Part shown: positions 43,701-56,500 of the stretch, in pieces
Numbering within the stretch: the stretch's first letter is position 1
How the letters are laid out: each line of letters opens with the position of its first letter
Assembly: GCF_902635505.1 (NCBI RefSeq)
Contig: NC_045427.1
Location: 509,967,665-510,031,664, forward strand
Direction: 5' to 3'
DNA from: Sarcophilus harrisii
Taxonomy: Eukaryota; Chordata; Mammalia; Dasyuromorphia; Dasyuridae
DNA: 64,000 nucleotides
Notes under the pieces: generated by a model
What the model saw: the letters and a program-made list of their open reading frames with translations, nothing else
The model's database searches: none
Told to the model about the DNA's origin: nothing
Position numbers and translations under genes: made by a program

Positions 43701-46700
43701 ATCCAATTCTTCATGACCCCTCATGGGGTTTTCTTAGAAGAGATACTGGATTGGTTTGCCATTTCCTTCTCCAGCCCATTTTACTGATAAGGAAACTGAG
43801 GCAAACAGTGACTTGCAGGTGTCACCTTTTTCCTAATTGGTAGCTAATACCAACTGTGTTATAGCATTAGAATGTGATCTCTCTGATAGCAGGCAATCTC
43901 TTGCTTTTCTATTCATGATATCCAGTGCTTTGCACTTAGAAAATACTTCAGTGTTGTTTTGTTTCACTCATTCATTCATCCATTCATGCATTCAAATCCT
44001 GACTAAAGTGGGGCAGTTTATCTTGAGTGAGCAATCATGCTACCTATATTCTCTCTAGTGAAATCCATTATCCATCCAAACTCAAGTGTCTAAAGCTCTG
44101 GATTTTTTGGAATGAAGATAAATGAGTTGAATGAACCTCTTTGGGATATTAGACCATGGACAACTATTTGGGTCTCTGTTTAGTCAATGGAAAGCAAGAG
44201 CCTTGAATGGTATGATTTCTAAAGTTTCTTCAACTTCCTTGAAAGTGGGATTAGTTTCCTGTTTTGTCTCTCTCTCTCTCTAGTCCTTGGCATAATAGGT
44301 CCTTGATAAAAGCTTCTTAATTGACTGATATTTTAGGAATCCATGAATTGTTCTGAAGAAAGCAGCTGGAAGAGACTTGAGTTAGAATGGCATTGCTTAT
44401 CCAAGTCACTGTCTATTGTCCTAGAAGTGGACAGTGAAAATTTAGGGCAGATTTATTCATTTAAACCGCTCACTCATTAGTCCTGCCCAGATTATTACGA
44501 GCTCAGCTCTGGCTCCCTTTGCACTTTTTCCTGCCCTCAGGCCATTATGAATATGCCTCACCATCATGGACATCATGTGCCGGTTTAGAGCTAGGTCACT
44601 CCCTTTTTATTTCCGGACTTTTGCACGCACTTGGGGCATATCCCTGCCCTGCACTCTCCTTTCCCTGTCAATGTCCTAATCCAATCTCCATCAAGCATAA
44701 AGGAAATTCATAAGGTCCTTTGTCTTGCTAGAAATTTGGTTTTGAGTTTGACCATTACATTCCCGTCCCATGTGAACTGTATCAAAGCAAACCCAAAGCA
44801 AACAAAAACATTCACCTCAGAGAACAAACACTGTCCTTCTTCAGAGCTCCTAGGGCTGTTATCTCTGGCATGGTTTAGATAGTCTTGTTTAGAGAAAGGG
44901 GAATGGACTAACCTCTAACATTAAAATAACCACTGCCCAAGTATCTAGATATAAGGGGAAATCACATAGTGTATCTGAATCAGGGGTTCTTCACTTAGAG
45001 TCTATGATCTTTAAAAAATATATATATGCATGTATGTATAGGTGACCATATTTCAATATAATTGCTTTTCTTCTTATTTTATGTATTTAAAATCACCATA
45101 CCAAGTCTTCACCTAACTGAAAGGGATCTGTCACAAAAAAAAGTTGTGTCCCTGAACCAAAAATAAGCTAATAACAATTATAATAGCATATTATTATTTT
45201 AGCTAGATAGCCAGAATTTATGTAATGTTTTAAGTTTCGTAAAGCCGAAAACACATTGCATAGTTTGATCTTATTTGATCTTTTTGAAATTAAAAAACCT
45301 TGAGTGCAATGGAAAGAACATTGGGTTAGAAATCAGGAGCCTGGGATGAAATGTGGCTCTTTAAATTTGTGACCTTACTCAAATTACTAAGATTTTCTGG
45401 TTATCAGTTTCATTTTCTTTAAAATGTAAGAATTGAAATAGAGATTCTTTAAGGTCCCTTATGATTCTAGCACTCTATGATTATTTGGATGAATTTATTA
45501 GGTGGTTTCCTCATTTCATTCTAAGCTCTGTATCTTCCAATCCATTTCAATATTTTAATATTTCAAGAATCTGTGACTTCACTGGGAGGGATGCTTTCTC
45601 CAATTTCCCCAAATCTCAACATATGGTTTTCTAGAGTTTGGGGGGAGAAAAAAAATCATCTTTTTATATACAGCTTTTTGGTAATGAGAGTTTAGCTCTG
45701 AGTTTAGCTGGGCAGATCTTTGACTATAAACTACAGAGTGTGTTAACAGACCAGTAAATATCTAAGTCTTTCAGATGAGGAGAAATGGATTTCTACTAGA
45801 TTTATATTGCCACAGAATTCAACCAAACAATGAATTTCTCTCAAGGAATTCCAACTTTCTTTTAAGAACAAAATTTTGGCCAGAAGTGGTAGTTCATACC
45901 TATAATTCCTGCAACTGAAACTAATCATAAAAAGCCACAGCACTTGTACTGTATGCATAACAGAATCATCTTCACAATATGAATAAGACCTTTGGAGGAA
46001 GACTTTAGAAGAGTAAATTCATTGACTCACAGAAGATAGGGCGGGAAAAGGGAAGTTCAAAATAACCAATGGACTTACATGTTTGGGGCTTTGATATCAG
46101 TGCAATAATATAAAAACTCACATTTATATAATGTTTTAAAGTTTACAAAATACTGTCCTTATAATAAAGAGTTGTTGAAGTAAGAAATAAAATATTTTAT
46201 TATCCTTATTTTGCAGATGAGGAAATTAAGGCAAACAAGAGATTATATATCTTGCCCAGGGTTACACAATCAGCAAGTGACTATGGCCAGATTTGAACTC
46301 AGGTCTTCCTGACATCAGGCTTAGTGCTCTATCCAGTATGCCATCTGGCTACCCCCAATAAAAGAGGTAGAAGTAATATTTCACAGAAGAGAAAACATTA
46401 AGTTGCTTGCCTAAGTCATTGTAATAGAGTCAATATTCAAACACATTCTCTTGATTCTAAATCAAGCACTATTCTACTACAATCTAGGGTTTCTTAACCT
46501 GGATTCTGGGATCTTAAAAAAAATTATTATCATATGTCATATATAAATGATTTTCTTTGTAACTCTATATATCTTATTTTATGCAATTAGAAATATAATT
46601 TTGAGGAGTCCACAGGCTGCCAAAGGATTCCAGAACACACCAAAAAATGTTAAGAAATTTTGCATTATTCTGTGACTACATATGCTAAAAGAAGTGGAAG

Positions 46701-47534
46701 GCTGAGGCCATTAATCAGATTAACCAATTTTAAAAGCCCCACATACATATTTTCTCTTTTTTGTTTCTGTTTCTCTGTGTATTCTTTCTCTGTCCATCTC
46801 TCTTTCTCCTAACTTTATCTCACCCAGAAATGCAGTAGCCAATCCTGATACTAATCAGCAAGAAGCTTTAATATGCTCTGTTTTTCCAACCTGAATTAAA
46901 TTGGCCCTCCTTAGTTAGGCTGGTGAGTCTCAAATCCTGTGCACTCACCATCTTGGTACCAAACTTAATGTTTCAACTTTAGCCTTACTACAACTCAAAA
47001 CTCCAAATATCAGGCAATCACTTAGTTCCAGGCTCTTTAGTAGGAGTAACTACAGGCAGGAGCCAAAGCTTTCTTAAAGGAAGTTTTCTTAAGACAAATT
47101 CATTGTCTGGTTAAGTTCTGTGACAATACGAGTCTAGCAGGAGTCCATCACCATAAGAAGGCAGCTACATGGCTAGTGACCTCCTCACAAGGAAAGTCTT
47201 TATAGGGAGACCATCATGATTACTCAAAGGGCAAAAATATACTTAGAACCCAAGTGATGAGTTAATATTGATATTAACAAGAGATTTAGGTAGGTACAAC
47301 CCCACAGATTTTTGATGAGCTATGGTTTAACTGCTCTTCAGAAGCCAATTCAGGATTACGCCAGACAAAGCCATTTTCATAACTACAGCTGAAGTAAAAG
47401 TCCAATTCCCTTTTGTGTGTATTTGCCACTTTATTTTAATTTTCACTAAAAAAACTTTCATAAGGTATCTCATTTTCAAACTGTGCCTCATTAGTTTTTA
47501 AAATATCATGGTATACTTCCAGCATGGCAGTAGG

Positions 47535-47571
<37 letters not shown>

Positions 47572-50500
47572 CACCAGAGTTAGAATTACAAGATCTTGTG
47601 TTGAAGCCTGATTCTAATATATGTGACTTTCCTCAAGTTACTCTATCCCATTGGGCCTTAATTTCCTCATCTGAAAAAATACAGAATTTGGAATAGTCCA
47701 TGTGGCCTGAACAGACTGAAATGTGTTTGGGAAATACATAACAAAATAAAATAAAATATGTATTTTAATTACATTTTAAAATTAAATGATAAGAAGCACA
47801 GAGGAATCCTTAAGTATGGATAAATGAGCCTTATTTCTAGACTTATAAGGCTCCTCCCAAAACCAAATTCATTCTATGTTTCCTTCTTAATCTATGGCAA
47901 AAATTTTGCAATATTTTTCTTTTCCAATATGCATCCAAGACTATGTTTACAAAAGAAAAGAAAGGTTGAGAGTTAAGTACCAGGGAATAGTTCACTAGGC
48001 TGACAATTCTGTAGGAAACTATGTCTAATTTAGATCCCCAAATCTGGGGTTCAAATTGTCAGAAACCAATAAAGGGCAATTCTCAATAAATAGGTTTATT
48101 ATGGGTTAGAGAATTCATTGTTTTTATTGTTTTTGTTATTTTTTGCCCCCAATACTGTGTCGGAGTAAAACAGTTCTTTTAGCAAAAGAAAAAGACCAGG
48201 GGTGGCAGAAAACACATTGGATTTGGCATCAAAGGGACTGGGTTTGAATTCCAGCATTTCTGTTCACTGCCTGGGTGACCTTGGACAATCCATTTCACTT
48301 CTCTGTAGCTGTTTCCTCTTTGGACAAATAATGGGGTTAGTATGGATGACTTCTAAGGTCCTTTCCAGCACTAAATCCTATAGTTCATTACTATTTTCCA
48401 CCTTAGAACCAGATGGAGTTGTATTATGGCAATGGGTGTATGGCAATTGCTGGAAACAGAATAGTAGTTCTTTCCTAGAAATAAAGCAATAGGCTCAATT
48501 CTGGAGCTGGGAGCTGGATGTAAGAGAGATGGCCATATGTGAAACTTTCTTGGGTCTATTTCCTACCCACTTTGGGTAGAACCAGACTAATTTTTGCACT
48601 GTGGAGCAGGGTTACAAAATATGTAACACACTTAGCTGAACAGTGAAAAAATTCCTGCTAACTTCCCTCTAAGAAGAAGGTTTTGAATTTTTTAAAAGTT
48701 GAATTATCTGGATAATTGCCTCAACCTTCCCTTCCATTTGGCTTGTGTAAACATAGTCTTGAATTGTTTCTACATGATGTCAAAACAAAAATTTTAGTCA
48801 ATTAACCAGTTGTTTTGTTGACATGGTACCAAAAAACTGAGCCAACTGGTTTATTTATTTATTTATGTTACTGAATCAACTGGTCTCAACCATAAGATGT
48901 GATACAATAACAATCCCTGGATGCTATGACCTCATAAGAAGGCTACCTGGAATCTTGTGAATTTGTTTTTGTTTTTTAAGTATTTTGATAACTATATTTA
49001 ATATAATTGGTTTCATTTCTAATCCTACATATTTTATTTTAGGCATTTAGAACTTTTATTCCTGGGTCAATTAGCTTCACCTGAAAGCATCTCAGGGATG
49101 CTTACTAGTCTTTGGACTATACTGAGAATCACTGATATGATAGTGGACATATTGAATGCTGGTGTTGGAATCAGGAGGAAGCTAAGTTTGGTTCTTCCCT
49201 CAGTCACTTAATGATGTAACTAGGTTAGTCACTCTTGGGAAATCTAGATGTAGAGTGGGATAGTGAAGTGACTAGGTGGGTCTGGATAAAACAACCTAGA
49301 ATACCAGGCCTGGAGTTTAGGAAACCTAAGTTCAAATCTTTCTTCGGACTCTCTATGTGACCCTGAGTAAGCCACTTAGATCTGTTTGCCTCCATTTCTT
49401 CATCTGTACAATGAGCTGAGGAAGAAGATGGCAAATCACTCCAATTTCTTTGCCAAGAAAAACCCCAATGGGGTTTTGAAGAATTGGACACTACTGAAAT
49501 GTCATGTTATCTAATATCCTAAATAAATGTCATGTTATCTAATATCCATATCCATAGAGAGATATCTGTATAGATACAGTTAAAGATATACTTATTTATC
49601 AGACTTGATTTTATCAGTCAAGATAGTATGTTTCTAATAAGTAACTCTTTCTAATGATACAGATTTTGCCTCCTCTATGATTTATATTTCTGGAGGCAAC
49701 ATGGTTGAGCAGATAAGAGTGCTGGACTTGGAGGTAGAATGACCTGGCTTCAAATTCCACTTAAGACATTTTCTAACTCTCTGATCTGAGCAGAACAAAT
49801 GGACATGAATGGCTTCCTTTTTTTCGGAATAAAGGAATATTTGCTCTGGGTCTTAGGTATTATATGCCTCATGCTCATTCAATAAATGTTCATTGTAGAT
49901 AGTAAAGGAGGCAATTAGGTGGCTCAGTAAATAGACTTGAATTCAGGAACACCTCAATTCAAATCCAACCTCAAACACTTATTAGCTCTGTGACTGGCCA
50001 AGTCACTTAACCTTTGTTTCTCTTAATGGACTGAGAAGAATTATCTTTGCCAAGAAAACCCCATGACCAGGGTGTTATGAAGAGCTGACTGACTGAACAA
50101 CAACAGACCATGAAAATGACCATTAGAATAATAATTAAATTATTATATAAATAGTTGAGACTTTCTTGGTATTGATAATTACAAAACCCCTGTCTTGTAA
50201 ATTTTGAAAATGAATAGCAAAATACTTACATTTCCCGCCCATTTCCAGACATCTTGAATCCCCCAAAGGGACTCTGGGCATTTAAGGCGTTGTAACAATT
50301 GATCCTGAATGAAAAAAAAAAGGTAGGAAATCATTGGTCAATGGAATCTATTTAATAGGAGGAAAAAGTCAATGGACTAGTTATTCCTATCAAAAGAAAT
50401 TACAGTTTTAATAAACAAAGAAAAATGATATCTTGTTTAATTAGATTTCTGATTTAATCCAATTTAATCTAATTTAATTTAGCAATCACTTGCTAAATGC

Positions 50501-53500
50501 CTATTAGGTACTTAGTACTAGGGATAAAAACAGGGGCAGTTAGATGGCCCATTGGACAGAATGGCAGGCATGGACCACAGACACTTACTGCCTAAGTGAC
50601 CCTGGGCAAGTCACTTCAGTTTCCTTATCTGTAAAATGAATTGGAGAAGGAAAAGGCAAATCTTTCCAGTATCTTTGCCAAGAAAATCCCAAATGGGCTC
50701 ACAAAGAATTGGACAGGAATGAACAACACCGGAGATAAAAAGACAAAAGTTTAAAAATCACTGTCCTTGGGGAGTTTATATTCTAAGAGTATACAAACTG
50801 TACATAAATAAGTATATAAAAAGTAATTTCAAGGAGAAGAATACAAATAACTAGGGGAATAAAGGAAGACTTTGTACTTGAGTTATTAGATGAAATTGCA
50901 AACACGGGGTACTGGTAGGAGAAGGGAATTTTGACTGAAATGGAAAGTTCATGAAAGGATAGCAGTATGAAATAAGATTGGAAATGTGGGCGAGAACCAG
51001 ATTATGGAAGGATTGAAAGGTCAAGCCAAGAATGTTGTTTTATCCTAGAAGCAACAGGGAGTACTAAAGATTTTTGAGTAAGGGAATAGATCACTAACAC
51101 AGAAGAATCACCCATATAAAAAAGAACAGAAGTAGGAAATAGAGTTTTTCAGATGGAGGCTGGATTGCCTTTCTTCCATTCTATCCTATCTGAGGAGTGT
51201 CAGCATGATGAGGGTACTTACACTGGTAGTTAGTGCCAAATCTGCTCATTAAAAGCAATGATTTTAAGCGATAATAAAAAAAGAAAAGGGAAAGACTCAC
51301 CAAACGGTCCCAGCCTGCATTGCAGATGACACTGTGAGTGCTTTGTTAATATCATTTGTAAAAACAGCAGCAACAAGTCCAAGGTCAGAATTGTTGGCTC
51401 GCTCTATAACCTCGTCCACAGTCTTAAACCTCAGGATTTCCTGAACTGGTCCAAAAATCTGCAACAAGAATGAAATGCTTTGCATTAAGTCTTGAAAGTG
51501 ATTTTTTACTTTGCCACTATTTTGCCTATAACACCCTCCATTACTGATAATACATATTCATATGTATGTATGTGTGTTTTTATGTATGCATATACATATA
51601 TATGCTTAATTTAATAATATAAGGAGATAATCAATTCTCCTTCTTGATTCTCTTAATAAAATTGCTTATTTTCGCAAGCACTATATCACAAAATGTTCTA
51701 AATTTCCCAAGAATAAAATTCAATAAAGAGATTGATCGAAGTTTGTATAATGTTCAGTTTGTTTCTCTTGAGCACTGGAGATTATGTATGCCTTAACACA
51801 TGCACAAGTGTGTTTCTGTGTATATATGTTTGTGTTCTTCATGCACATAGAAGACATATTCTCATATTATACTAAAGACATCTCCAGCTCTAAAATTCTA
51901 GGATTCTCAAACTGTGAAACCTCTGTTACATATCTGAAATAGGAGCAGAAGGCCAAAATGAAGAAGTAGTTGATACATTTCTGACCAAGAATATGCATTC
52001 TTTGCATCCCCTCCTTACACAGAGAAGGACCTTTTAACTTTTTTTTTTTTAAACGATAGCTTGGTTTCTGACCTATGGGCTGAAAAATTAAGCTTTCAGT
52101 GCAATGTCAGGACAGACTGGTATACAAATGAGAATGAATGATAGTCTTAGAGTTAAAAATATATTACATCTACACTTGCAATCTCTGTAACTATGGACAT
52201 ACAACCTCTATAAATCTGTTTCCTCTTCTGTAATATGGGGGAAATAATAACTGTATTTAGGCACAAATGAGATAGCATATGCAAAGCATTTTGTAATATT
52301 AAAACATTATATTTATCTCTGATATTCTGAAAATGGTATCATGACATTTGCATTTTAAATTAGACAGGGTTGTTGTAGGATGTAAGTAGTTAAACCTTAA
52401 AGTGTTTATGTAAATATGAATTATTAACTACTATATGAAGATTATCATGGATAACTAATACCATAATAATTTGGTTTGCTCCATGAGATTCTATCTTGTC
52501 TACCCATCTCACAGCTAGCTAATTCATTTTCTTTGGTTTCTAAACTATTTGTATTTGAAAGGCAGAACATTTGTATTTGCATTGCCTAAATTATTTAAAA
52601 AATAAATCCAGGAAATACAATTTCTCAGACTTTCTGCTAAATAACTCTAGAATTAATCTGAGGGAAATCTGTGACTCTTTTAATTGGGATATTTGGTACC
52701 TCTTCCTTGGCAATCCGCATATCATCGGTAACATTGGAAAACACGGTAGGCTCAATGAAAAAGCCCTTTCGGCCTAATCCTTTGCCACCACATTCCAGCT
52801 TGGCCCCCTCAGCCACACCACTCTGGATGAGCTCAAGGATCTTGTTGTACTGTTTCTTGTCGATCTAGAAAAAAAAATTACCTTGTCAACATAAGCAAGA
52901 AAGTCTGCTGTGAAGATGGGAATGAATAAATTAATGTGGTATCAATTAATTGACATGTATTAAGCATCTTCTGTGTGCTAAATATGATGCTGGATTCTAG
53001 AGATACAAAGACAGAAATGAATCAGTTCTTACTCTCAAATAGCTTATATTCTATTGAGGAAATATGTGTGCATGTATATATAAAGATATAGATGCATGTA
53101 TATATACACATATATGTGCATCAATATACATACAGGCATATATGTGCATATATATCTATATGTGTATAAATGCATGTATTCATGTGCATGTATGTTATGT
53201 GTCTGGGGTTATCATTTATATTTTAATATATGTTAATGAGTTCTCATAAATCCTATGTTTTCAATATTTCTTTTTCTGGAAGGAATGAAACTGGGAAAAA
53301 TAAAAAGCTGCCTTTTACCTGATATTTACTACCTGGTACATTGAATAAATTCTCTAGAAAAGACCTTGTTTATCCCTTTTTGGGAGACCCTTCACAAGTT
53401 AAACATGTTTTATTTAAGAGTTCACACTTAATTCTCAGGTAGAAGCATAATAATAGAGAAAAAAGCCTAACACCCCCTTATTTAGGGCTCAAGTCCTCCC

Positions 53501-56500
53501 AGAAAGGGAACTTGGTCCATTTTGGCCTAAAACTAGGACCTTTCTGAGGAAGCAGAGTTAAGAGCTGTAATATAAGCAAAATAAGTATAATCAAAATAAA
53601 TACAAAGGTTGTTTTTGTTTTGTTTTGTTTTTAGGAGAAAGTGTGAAATACTATTAGAGGCTAGAGGATCCAGAAAGGCTTCCTATGGAAAGCTCTTTCA
53701 TTTCTATTTTTTAAAGTTTCTGGCTTTATTTCTAGGGACTGAGGGATTATATGGTCTTGTAAATGATAGCCATCAGAAGCATCCCTTATAATCATAGACA
53801 TGTCTCTAAATAGAAGGAATATTGTTGGACTGAAAGGTGGCTAATTCACTCAGGGTATTTACATGAAGAATAAGAAATCAAAATTAAATTAATCATATGG
53901 AAAGCACACTGCTCATTAAAGTAGCCAAAGACTTATAAAATGCGTTGTAAATTCAAAAGTGCTTTTTAATTATGTGCTATTATTGTTGTTGTAGTCATTA
54001 AGGTGTGCTTGTTTTGTATTTATGAAGAGGGCTTTTGGGGGATAGTACTCTTTTGAATTGTAAGTTTTTACTGAAAAGTAAATATACACCTTGGAGAGGG
54101 CATGTTTTCTTTAAGTTTCTATGATACCTAAAGGGGAAAGTATGAAATGTTCAGTTTTAAAGGCTAGTCACTAATCAGCATAGTCAGTTTGAAGCTGGTT
54201 CTTATAAGATGACAGATCATTTCTCTTAACAGTTCAGATAAAAGCCTTCTTTCACTTGAGTTTCTTTCCACATATTTTTCTTCTTTGTTTTTGTTTGAAT
54301 TGCCCTGATAAATGCCTGAATCGTCATTTCTTTTTGGCAGGAAAGGCATAATATAGGTAAATTATATCTATCCAAACCTAAAGAGACATCAGTTCTCATT
54401 AGAAGTTTTCATGGGAAAACTGGCTTATATGTTCTCATAATACTTCTTGGTCTTCTATAAAACCAAATCTCCATTGGGCAAAACTTACCAAAGCAGCATG
54501 AGAGAGTTCACGGTCAAAATATGTGACTATATTCCCTAAAAGGGACATTTCTTTTTTCTCTACCTTTATCTCTCCATCCTTTGAAGGTACCATTTTAGAT
54601 AGGAGATATCAGATAGGAATGTTGAAGAGCTCAATGGAAGACCCAGGTTTGAGTCTCAACTCTGATACTGGCTGGACTCTGGACAACTCTCTATAAGTTG
54701 AAAAGAATGTATTGACTTTTAATGGTAGAAAGTATTTTCCTTATCAGCAGAATCTAAAGTTCAGTCCCTAAACTTATCCCTTGGTATGAAATGTTATCAT
54801 CATTCTTTGTATTACAGGAGACCTGAATACCGACCAACACATACCAACCAAGACTGATTTAACATTTACTTTGTGTAGGGCTATACAGAAAGAACCTCAG
54901 CAATCAGACAATATTTAGGCTGGAGTGAACTATATGCTTAGAGAACCACTTTATTCCTACATGGGATAGAATGAATTCTCCCAACCCAGTATAAATCTGC
55001 TAAGAATTATCCCCAAAGATCGAGAATTTTGAACACCTAATAACTCATTCTTCTTTGCTAGACACTGGCCCAATTGCTCTTGTAGGACTAAGTAATACTT
55101 CAATTCTTAACAAGTCCTCAGTGCTCTTAAGCAGGTCCTAACTCTCACCTAAATGGTTGAAGGAGACAAATAAAAGGAATAGGTGCTCTTAGTTTTTTCA
55201 GAAGCAAAAAACAGTGTTGAAGAAATTGCTAGAAATGAAAGATTATGCAAAAGCTAATTTGAAAGGGAAAGATCCCTTCATGGCTGAATGTCTAGTCATA
55301 CGCACAAAAACAAACAAAATTCTTTGTATGTTCCTAGCGAGGGAAGAAGAAAGAAAAAAACCTGTGCCCACCCCACCCCACACTTAGACTCTACAAAGGC
55401 TCTGTGGAGGTACCTAAATAAAGAAATGAAAAACTTCTTACCTGAGGGCCTTGTTCAGTGGTCGGGTCAAAAGGACTCCCAACTATTCGCCTCTTGGCAC
55501 GTTCCACACTTCTTCGAACAAACTCCTCATAGATGGATTCTTCCACAAAAATGCGGGATCCCGCTGTACAGCACTGACCTTGGTTGAAGAACACACCCTG
55601 ATGGGCTTGCTCCACAGCATAGTCCACTGCAAGATGAAAGCCACCATTTTTTTATTGTTGCTCTCACCCATTTCACTAGGGAAGTCAACACCTGTGTCTT
55701 ATCCTCAAAGCACCTGATTCAATACTATACATAATAAAAATGGGTAGGAAAGGCAATTGAGGTGAGATGTTGATGGAATTGCTCTTTGGTGCCCCAGTGA
55801 CATCAGGGAGTAGCTTTTATTTTTTTTAACAGGAAGAGGAAGGAAAATATGCCATTTACTTTATTCTTTTTCTTCCTTAGGTCTTCACTGCTAAAGGAAT
55901 AATGTTATCAAAATTTCTATTAAATGGACGATATTTCTTTGATAGATGGAATAATTAAAACAGAAGGTGAACTTTTAGTTAGTTAAAGGATAAACTGGTA
56001 GATTGAACAACTGGATTTTCTGATGAAATGAAGTAGGCAAAGATATGCTAAGTGCTTATATGTGTCTTAAACTGATTAAAAGAGACAGCCCATTTTAATG
56101 GAGAGGGCTGAAGTTAACATCAGAAAAACTGGTTTAAATACTGCCCTTAGACATTTATTAGTCATATGAACCTGGGAAAGTCAATTAATCTTACTGAGTC
56201 TGTTTCATCATCTGAGAAATGGGAAGGCTGGAAGTGATGGCCTTCAAGGTCCCTTCCAGCCAATGGCATGCTGGTAAATGTATAACAACTATTTCTCTAG
56301 TGGGGGGAAATGCATGTGCAACACTTTTAAATACAATCTTCATGAACATTTTCTCCATCACTTTCTTAAGTCTAAATGAACCTTATAATAAATCCATTTG
56401 CAATTTGTAGTATTTGTCTATTTTTAGACAAATTTCTAGGGTGTTAATATTCACACTGAAAATATAACAATTGATTCTCACAAGCCTATTTGAATGATCT

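Larger units (their letters stand above)
40727..50229 (-). other. ALDH1A2: ALDH1A2 intron 12
   Basis: 9.5 kb, GT to AG, the longest intron complete in the window. It holds MIR, L2 tails, an RTE 3' end, several RTE-tailed SINEs, four hAT-type MITE fragments and a 32-A run; these are listed separately. Stretches 42670-43200, 44330-44975, 46670-47535 and 48400-48950 show nothing I recognise. Confidence 0.9.
50305..51300 (-). other. ALDH1A2: ALDH1A2 intron 11
   Basis: 996 nt. Most of it is one old interspersed repeat (50465-51110) carrying a nested SINE. The sequence on either side is unremarkable. Confidence 0.9.
52865..55441 (-). other. ALDH1A2: ALDH1A2 intron 9
   Basis: 2577 nt. It contains an old 'TTTATTAAGC..' repeat unit (52935-53055), a TA/CA microsatellite (53058-53200) and a MIR head (54620-54700). 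The stretches 53200-54600 and 54770-55441 hold nothing I recognise. Confidence 0.9.
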
